Positions 57,430-64,000 of a stretch of 64,000 nt of DNA are shown here, in pieces. The notes below the pieces were generated by a model. That model was not told the origin of the DNA. It made no database searches and saw nothing but the letters and a program-made list of their open reading frames with translations. The position numbers were made by a program, and so were the translations under genes. Source of the DNA: Bidens hawaiensis (taxonomy: Eukaryota > Streptophyta > Magnoliopsida > Asterales > Asteraceae); assembly GCA_021521415.1 (NCBI GenBank), contig JAIQDT010000027.1, positions 3,061,001 to 3,125,000 of the forward strand. The letters run 5' to 3'. Each line of letters starts with the position of its first letter. Position 1 is the stretch's first letter.

Positions 57430-58900
57430 TCAAATGATATTTATGTCTTAAATATGAGTTCTAAAGTATCAACGTCTATCTAAACATGTTTTGACTCCAA
57501 AGCAACTGAGAAGGATTCTATTCTATGGCATCGTAGAATGGGTCACATACATGTTCTTAAGATGAATTATTTAATGGCTAATTACTTAGTTGAGGGTTAA
57601 TTACTTAGTTGAGGGTGTCTCGTTGAAGAACTTTAAGTTTTCTAATCACTGCATTGCATGCAAGAAGAGGAAGCAGAAGGAATAGTCTCATCCTTCTAAG
57701 TTATTGAATTCCATTGATACTCCTCTTGAACGACTTCATATGGATTTGTTTGGTCCGGTGAATCGTGCGAGTATCTCTGGGGATCGGTATTGTCTTGTTG
57801 TCACTGATGATTATTCAAGATACTCATGGGTGTTATTTATGATATCAAAAGATCAAACGCCCGTTTTGGTACAAAATCTTATCACTAAGATCGAATCACT
57901 ATACAAATACAAGGTGAGGAGAATTCAAAGTGATAATGGTACTGAATTCAAGAACACTGTAATGGATTTCTTTTGCATTCAAAAAGGAATTCATCAAGAA
58001 TACAGTGGACCCTATGTACCACAACAAAACGGTGTTGCTGAACGAAAGAATAGAACCTTGATTGAAGCTGCAAGTACTATGCTTGCTGATCTAAGCTTCC
58101 CGTCCAATTCTGGAATGAGGCGGTGAATACAGCTTGTTATACGCATAATCGGGTTTTAACTGTTAAACGACTCAAGAAGACAATTTACGAGCTTTTAAAA
58201 AATCGAAAGCCTAACTTAAAGTACCTGGAACCTTTTGGGTGTCCTTGTACAATGTTGAATAAGGATACAAGTAAATTTGAAGAAAAAGCTATCGAAGGGT
58301 ATTTCTTGGGATATGCGTCTCCAAAGAAACGAATATTTAATTTCATTTCTTGTTGTGTTGAGGAATGGTATCATGTGGATTGTCAAAAGTATACCACTCC
58401 TCCTCAAGGGAAAGGTCCCGACTGGATTTTTGACTATGATGGCTTATTTAATTCATTTACTCCTTCAACTGAGCACATCGATGAAGATCTGGTTCGAGCA
58501 TACTTTGAAGATCATTTGGCAATTCCAATATTTTCAAGTTCTAATGATGTTGAAGCTACAACTCCTGCTCCAACTGAAGACCCATGTGATGATAATCTGG
58601 TTGATAATGTATCTACTTCTTCTGATGGCAATCAAGCTGATGATCCAGTTATTGAACTTGACAGTGATAATGTATCATCTCCTGAACTTGGTGAACATTA
58701 CACTAACTTATTTGATAATGTTGTTGTTCCTGAGAATCCTACTCTATGGATTCATGGTTATCATCCACAGGAAAACATCATTGGAGAACTTGGTGTGGGC
58801 GTACAAACATGTCATCAAGTTGCTTCGTCAAGTGAGAATAACGTATTGTGTGCATATGCTGATTTACATTCATCGGGAATTGTAAATCTTGCAAAATTCA
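57430..58900 (+). pseudogene. Pre-integrase zinc finger and integrase of the copia element
   Basis: The HHCC region is recognisable (WHRRMGHIHVLKMN ... HCIACKKRKQK), disrupted by a 19-bp tandem duplication at 57579-57616 and a stop near 57683. The catalytic core at 57704-58126 keeps the triad: Asp in HMDLFGPV, Asp in QSDNGTEFKN, Glu in NGVAERKNRTL. A frameshift at 58123 separates it from the C-terminal part (CYTHNRVLTVKRLKKT, FGCPCTMLN, GYFLGYA) in 58123-58480. An acidic linker to RT follows. It would insert cDNA if intact. Confidence 0.85.
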
Positions 58901-59782
58901 CTTGCTTTCTATCTCAAGTAGAACCGACAACAGCTCGCAAGGCACTTGAAGATCCTTATTGGGTAGAAGCTATGCAAGAAGAATTACAACAATTTGCACG
59001 TTTGGGTGTTTGGGATTTAATCGACAAACCTGCTAGAGTCAAGAAAGCTATTCCGACTAAGTGGGTATTTAAGTGTAAGAAAGACGATCGTGGGGTGATC
59101 GTAAGAAACAAGGCACGTTTAGTTGTTCAAGGTTTTCATCAGCAAGAGGGTATTGATTATACGAAAGTGTATGCACCAGTTGCAAGATTAGAGTCGATTC
59201 GAATCTTTCTGGCGTATGCTGCTTATAAGAATATCAAGGTCTATCAAATGGATGTTAGAAGTGTTTTTCTCAATGGTGAACTACACGAGAAAGTGTTTTT
59301 TTACAGCCTCGTGGTTTTGAAGATCCTGATTATCCGGACCGAGTTTACCGATTAAACAAGGCCCTGTATGGTCTACATCAAGCCCCGAGAGCTTGGTATG
59401 GCACGCTCGCCGACCATCTGACTGATAATGGCTTCAAACGAGGGACTGTCGAATGCACTTTATTTGATAAGATTGTTGGTGATGATCTTCTCCTAGTTCA
59501 GATTTATGTCGACGACATTATCTTTGGGTCTACAAACGACACGTTATGTAAGGAGTTCGAGAAGTCCATGCAAACGAAGTTCAAGATGAGCTCTATGGGA
59601 GAGATGAATTTCTTTTTAGGGTTGCAAGTTCACTAGTCTACAAATGGAATCTTTATTCACCAGACCAAGTATGTGAACGATGTCTTGAGCCGATTCAGGA
59701 TATCTGCCGGAAAAATCCCTTCTACTCCTCTCCTCGTGGGTCACAATTTATCACCGGATGAATTGGAGGATACCGTTGATCC
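58901..59782 (+). pseudogene. Reverse transcriptase of the copia element
   Basis: It opens with DPYWVEAMQEELQQF and VFKCKKDDRG (RVT_2 type), and continues ARLVVQGFHQQEGIDYTKVY and APVARLESIRIFLA. A frameshift at ~59300 follows ...[13 protein letters not shown]. The second frame carries [20 protein letters not shown] and the catalytic YVDDIIFGS at ~59505-59530, then FFLGLQVH before a TAG near 59635. All RT motifs are present but not in one frame. Confidence 0.88.
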
Positions 59783-60465
59783 TACCCTCGATATTATGTT
59801 TGCTGTTTGTCTTTGTATCTAACGGCTTCTCGCCTCGACATTATGTTTGCTGTTTGTCTTTGTGCTAGGTTTCAAGCAAGTCCACGAGTGACTCACCTAG
59901 CTGCGGTTAAGCGAATACTTCAGTATCTGAGGGGAAATCCAGACATCGGGTTGTGGTACCCCAAGGACGATAACTTTGAGCTTACTGCCTTCTCATATTC
60001 GGACTACGGAGGTTGGAAGATCAACTTCAAATCAACGACGGCAGGATGTCAATTTTTAGGAAACCGGCTTGTTTCCTGACAGTGTAAGAAGCAGAAAACG
60101 GTCTCCACTTCAAACGCTGAAGCTGAGTATGTTGCAGCCTCGAGTTGTTGTTCCCGGGTTCTGTGGATACAACAACATCTTCGCGACTACGGTTTGAAGT
60201 TTCTTACTACTCCTATTTTGATTGATAATTCTGCTGCAATTTCTATCACAAAGAATCCAATACAACATTCAAAAACAAAACATATCGAAATTCGATATCA
60301 TTTTATACGGGATTGCTTTGAGAAAAATTAATGGACCTTGAGAAAGTACATACTGACTTTTAGAAAGCCGATCTATTTACCAAAGCCTTTGATAAAACGC
60401 GTTTTCAATTTTTGCTTGGTTTAAATGGATTGAAGACCCTCGCTGATATCATGAAACAGGGATGA
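59783..60465 (+). pseudogene. RNase H of the copia element
   Basis: The start is disturbed: ctcgatattatgtttgctgt occurs at 59786 and again (one change) at 59834, a 48-bp duplication. Then DIMFAVCLCARFQASPRVTH, FSYSDYGGWK, a TGA at 60077 where the family has Trp, STSNAEAEYVAA, IDNSAAISITKNP, and the end HIEIRYHFIRD. A stop appears at 60330, and the last codons to the TGA at 60463 read LADIMKQG. Catalytic acids are mostly visible, but it is non-functional. Confidence 0.82.
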
Positions 60466-62356
60466 CTATCTTTCTTTTATGTTAAATGTTATTTTAAAGT
60501 TTATTTTGGTTTTAGGTTTTAGGGGATGAAAAATTAGAAAATACAAAAATATTGTGCTTTTCGTTTGTATAGATAAAACCCAAAAAAACATTAAAAATTT
60601 TAAAATCCAAAAACGTTAGAAAATTCTGAAAAATCAAAAATATTGTGATTTCTTTTCTTTACTGTTTTTTTTCTTAAAATATTTTGAAAATCCAAAAACA
60701 TTTTAAAATTTAAAAAGTCAAAAAGATTGTGTTTTTTCAGTTTGCACAGAAAAATCTGAAAAACCAAAAAGATTGTGAAGTTTGTTTTTTTATAAGTGAA
60801 AAAGACATAAAGATTGTGTTTTTAATATATGTATAGAGAAAAATCAAAAAGATTTTTGCATTCGTTCGCTGAAAAGTATGTCAATTACTCATATTTGAAG
60901 GACATATACTTCTATATTTTTGGTCATGATATTTACTTGTAAATGTTCGGGTTAGTCATTCACCTGATAATGGAAGGTAGTTGGGGTGTTCGTTATGCGT
61001 TTTAGATTATTTTCTCGCTGAACATTATGTCAGTTAGTTAAGTTTTTGAAGCATGCTTACATATCCTGGTCCTATTATTCATTTGTTGAATTGATAGAAC
61101 AGCCATTTATTTATAGACTTAAGTTAACTGGGGCGATTAAATTTATCTTTCTTTCGTTTTATGCTCCTCAAAATTTTGAGTCTTTGAAGCAAAAAGAGAA
61201 AATGATAGTACATTGACAATCTTGACCCCAAATCTAGCAAGAAATAAGCTTAAAATACTGTGTGCTTAATTTCATTGGTGCATTGGTAGATCTTAAAACA
61301 AACAAGTAGAATAAAGTATGTGATATAAACATATAGAAATGCCAAATTGAAAGAGGTGTTAGTTTCTAGCAAAAGTCTCGGTGAGGATGACAGAAATGTA
61401 ATAACTTGTCATACTCAAACCTTATATTTGTTTGATCATCCAAAAATAAAATAAAGCAAATAACAAGCTTTGAGGTTCTGGACACTGTGAGTCTATACGC
61501 GGCTTAATCATCTTGGTATTCATATGCATGAATATTTTATTCGCTTCTAGAGGAAACCCAAAGTCATTAAACTTGATCACTGCTGTACTTCTACAAATCT
61601 ATATTACTGACTTGATCAAAATCCGCTGTTAGTCATACATTGTTTCTCCCTTGCGCGCGTCTCAATACCATTAAGAAACGGACCCCAGGGGATACAATGT
61701 ATGTAAGCCGATAGATGGACTCGTGCATATTCACTCATAGTAAAAGAAACTCAATGCATTGCTAAGAAATCTTTATAAAATTCAAATTTTGATCAGCAAT
61801 ATAATGGTTTAAGTCAAGTTGGGGTGATATGACAAAAATCAAATTAAGCTTGAACCGAGATTAGAGGCTGATAGTTTCTGATATTCCGTGATTTAATTGA
61901 ACCGTTAATCATATCACAAAAACGCTTGAAAGTTTGTTATTAGATTTAAGTGGACAACAATACCAATGACCAACTTAACAACAGTCATAATATCGCTGAA
62001 ATATAAAGCTGTGATGGAAGGGCAATTTAGTCAATATGATTCTCTGCTCAAACTCGACAAAAATCCAAAAATATTTACTGCTTTTGAAAAATCATACAAA
62101 AACACAAAAAGATTTTTTTGTTTTACATTTTATTTTTCGGATAACTTTCTGGTAAATATTTAGTTTTATGTCGAAAATTTCAAAATTCAAAAAGATTTTG
62201 TTTTTATTTTTACATAGTATTTAAATACTTAATTATTTATCTTAATCGATGTAATGGGAGCAGCTCCTGCTCTGATAATATTGATGATTATTTAATTTAT
62301 TTTAAGTTATAGATTTCAAAACGTGAAACGGTCTTAAGGTAAAGCCGCCGAAGACG
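60466..62356 (+). other. Post-pol region of the copia element, A-rich repeats
   Basis: From 60536 to 60870 a motif like aaaaatccaaaaagattgtg recurs about seven times, and again near 62060-62205. The remainder, including the AT-rich ORF 61966-62163, shows no protein signature. This is the position where SIRE-type elements may carry an env-like ORF; none is recognised. Confidence 0.6.
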
Positions 62357-62650
62357 ATGAAGAGTGTGTCGGTGAAGACGATGAACCAACATATGTATTT
62401 ATCCTTCAACCGCTGGTACTACGACAATCGAACTGGCGAGGCCGTCATTCTCCTGGGTAAAGGGTTAAATACTGTGCTAATCAAGATCATCGATCCGATG
62501 TGGTTGGTTAATTTAACTGAGACCGACAACGACGTGCTACACAAGAATAAGATATTGATCGAGCGCAATGAAGATTATGATCTGGCTATTCAGTTCCAAC
62601 GCATGGTGCGTGTATGTTATGAGAACGAGGTTCATAGTTGCATAGATTGA
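62357..62650 (+). CDS. Small ORF (97 aa) between pol and 3' LTR of the copia element
   Basis: Open from ATG 62357 to the TGA ending at 62650, followed closely by PPT and LTR. GC content is visibly higher than the flanks and the sequence is protein-like (MYLSFNRWYYDNRTGEAVIL, IKIIDPMWLVNLTE, EDYDLAIQFQRMVRVCYENE). There is no signal peptide, membrane span or known motif. A second frame is open upstream (acidic EDDEECVGEDDE), so the true start or splicing is uncertain. It occupies the env-like ORF position of SIRE elements, but its role is unknown. Confidence 0.5.
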   Translation: MKSVSVKTMNQHMYLSFNRWYYDNRTGEAVILLGKGLNTVLIKIIDPMWLVNLTETDNDVLHKNKILIERNEDYDLAIQFQRMVRVCYENEVHSCID

Positions 62651-62689
62651 CAGTCCAAGCGTTTTAAGTAAAGTAAAGACAAAGAGCTC

Positions 62690-62705
62690 AAGACGAGGGG
62701 GTGTC
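62690..62705 (+). other. Polypurine tract of the copia element
   Basis: aagacgagggggtgtc directly before tgttag at 62706. Confidence 0.8.
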
Positions 62706-63236
62706 TGTTAGTACACGGTTTTGCGTCTCGAGTCTTTGTATTTATCGTTAACGTATTTGTCGTTTGATTTTTGTAACAAACAATTAATTTATCCTTGTAG
62801 TTCGTTAAAGTATTATCTAGTTCGCTAAGGATGTTTAGCGAACTAGATAAAAGTTAATATCCCTCATGATTCGTTAAGGATGTTTAACGAATCGGGGGGT
62901 GATTCGTTAAGTTATTTACTTTCAATGTATGTAACGAAGTGGACTCTAGTTCGTTATGGAATGTTAACGAACTAGGTCCATCTTCTATATACAGTGGCCT
63001 CTGTCCACTGTTAATTTAAGTTTTGAGATTAACATTAACGAATTGCTGTCCAATTCTCTCTCAATCTTCATCTTCATATTAATATTATCAATTCACATAC
63101 ATGCAACTAATATATACATATATAACAATATAATCAAGAGTAACAATGAACTAGATTCTTAGGTTAATTATTTATATATATACATATCAAATCTGAGATC
63201 TGTGTGTGTTAGAATTAACCAATCCGAGTTCAAACA
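62706..63236 (+). repeat. 3' LTR of the copia element (531 bp) with three stem-loops and a TATA box
   Basis: tgttagtacacgg...ttcaaaca. U3 contains three stem-loops built on ttcgttaa/ttaacgaa: 62815-62848 (14-bp arms), 62868-62893 (10-bp arms, same ggatgt loop) and 62941-62979 (~15-bp arms). A TATA-like ctatataca is at 62985-62993, just after the third. The end is rich in A/T. Confidence 0.9.
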
Positions 63237-63241
63237 AATGC

Positions 63242-64000
63242 AAATGCATTACATATGTGAATTAAGGATGTTATACATATATGCATTGCTAATATATTGA
63301 ATACATGCATTATTGGTGTTGTAATAGGTGGAAAGCAAGCTCCGGGAGGAGAAAAATAGAAAGAAAATGTGCATGTCATGAAATACGAAATACGGTTGTC
63401 TACACGCTAGCTGTTCGAAGGCGTTATAGGCCTACAAAAAAAACAACGTGATGTCGTTCGCAGTCTGGTTCAGGCCGTACCCCTCAGAACAATGCTGGAA
63501 CTCTGAACCCATTGTCGGGTTAACTAAATTAGTTCATGGGCCAAGTCAGTTTCGGGTCAGTATTTGCTACCAGGTAGTTATGGGTCATATATGTAGACCT
63601 AGTCAAGTTGATCGAGTTTTATGGGACGTGACGTTAGAGTTGGAGACCAAGTGGAAGTTGAAGTTTGTTTCTGAAATAGAGGAATAATATGACAATTTAG
63701 CATGTGTTTTATGTGTTTATATAATAAAAATAGAGTAGTTTGTTCATTTCATTAGTACCCTTTTGTAATTGTAATATTGAAGTTTGAATAAACAAAAAAA
63801 AAATCCTTTTTCATGGCGTGTCGGCGTAACCGGGATTGAACCAACACCCGTTAGCATCAAAAGCTCAGTGGATCAGTTTTTAAGTTTGGATTTTATGTTG
63901 TTTTGCTTACATTAATGTTAGATATTTCAGGTTTGGATGGATGGCTTGGATTTCATGTTTGAGTAACTCAAGCTACATAATTTTTTGATAAAATACGTTA
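63242..64000. other. Right-hand continuation of the split TIR element, no gene identified
   Basis: It resumes with tgcattacatatgtg motifs like those left of the copia insertion. ORF 63448-63687 (79 codons, Trp-rich, no signature) is unassigned. At 63815-63885 a tRNA-like stretch occurs (ggttcaatcccgg on the minus strand, gctcagtgg on the plus) that does not fold as one tRNA. Confidence 0.4.

Larger units (their letters stand above)
54970..63236 (+). mobile_element. SIRE-like Ty1/copia retrotransposon with 5' deletion
   Basis: TSD aatgc on both sides. The right LTR is complete (62706-63236, 531 bp). The left LTR is only ~185 bp because a deletion joins its U3 to the zinc knuckle of gag, removing the rest of the LTR, PBS and gag N-terminus. 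Domain order is gag, protease, integrase, RT, RNase H, as in copia. A long gag with coiled-coil extension and two separate CCHC knuckles, and a 2.2-kb region with an extra ORF before the 3' LTR, suggest the SIRE/Maximus lineage (inference). Many frames are broken, often by C-to-T-type stops. Confidence 0.88.
52363..64000 (+). mobile_element. Large TIR element (family D relative) with captured exons, split by copia element
   Basis: The left end after (TA)n (52343-52362) reads gggatgagatctagagagaattctt...agagaactatagaact, matching both ends of the 18889-19571 element. The interior contains triplicated leader/exon modules, a 164-bp satellite and spliced-exon-like sequence. It is interrupted at 54969/63237 by the copia element. 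No right TIR is seen before 64000, so the end shown is the window edge. Extent to the right is inferred. Confidence 0.5.

Noticed and set aside
58277..58885. 202-aa Leu/Ile-rich ORF resembling a membrane protein
   Set aside because: Out-of-frame reading of the copia integrase C-terminus and acidic linker; hydrophobicity comes from the frame shift.
63815..63885. tRNA gene or SINE head on the minus strand
   Set aside because: A B-box-like ggttcaatcc is present but the A-box-like gctcagtgg is on the opposite strand and no acceptor stem forms.

Overview
The window reads as nuclear intergenic DNA of a flowering plant, most likely a eudicot. It is AT-rich with no bacterial-style gene packing. Nearly every recognisable protein signature belongs to plant LTR retrotransposon lineages, and two Ty3/gypsy families carry a primer-binding site matching plant initiator tRNA-Met. 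An Asteraceae source is possible but is only a guess. I found no intact, clearly host-encoded gene. The window is a stack of nested transposable elements.

Layout. 1-9324: a minus-strand Tekay-like Ty3 element (copy 1), cut by the window start and inserted in the 3' LTR of a second minus-strand Tekay-like element (9325-16559). 16560-18888: AT-rich DNA with a frameshifted 173-codon unknown ORF and a ~390-bp tandem duplication. 18889-41725: a chain of terminal-inverted-repeat (TIR) elements that meet at (TA)n runs. One of them is split by an 18.1-kb Tat-lineage Ty3 element (21159-39254, TSD acatc), which itself contains a second copy of the first Tekay family (22646-34374, TSD cagag). 41881-42998: a 5'-truncated LINE with a 10-bp TSD and poly(A). 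43009-46037: mostly unrecognised, with a 181-bp tandem repeat. 46038-47690: a long Athila-like LTR. 47700-52342: GC-rich minisatellite, tRNA-like and Helitron-end-like scraps, a truncated LTR with nested palindromes, and unrecognised DNA. 52363-64000: a TIR element carrying gene-like exons and a 164-bp satellite, split by a SIRE-like Ty1/copia element (54970-63236, TSD aatgc).

How the parts relate. All coding regions are broken to some degree. The most nearly intact are the Tat integrase (34380-35422) and a 97-residue ORF before the copia 3' LTR (62357-62650). The most informative observations are: (i) the antisense, intron-containing extra ORF of the Tat element; (ii) a Tat host that had already lost protease, RT and RNase H before the Tekay insertion; (iii) two Tekay copies that share the same internal deletion and so were probably mobilised in trans; (iv) TIR elements abutting at (TA)n and carrying exon-like sequence; (v) stem-loops in the copia LTR, one of which coincides with a deletion breakpoint. 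All boundaries and identities were read by eye, without alignments or database searches.
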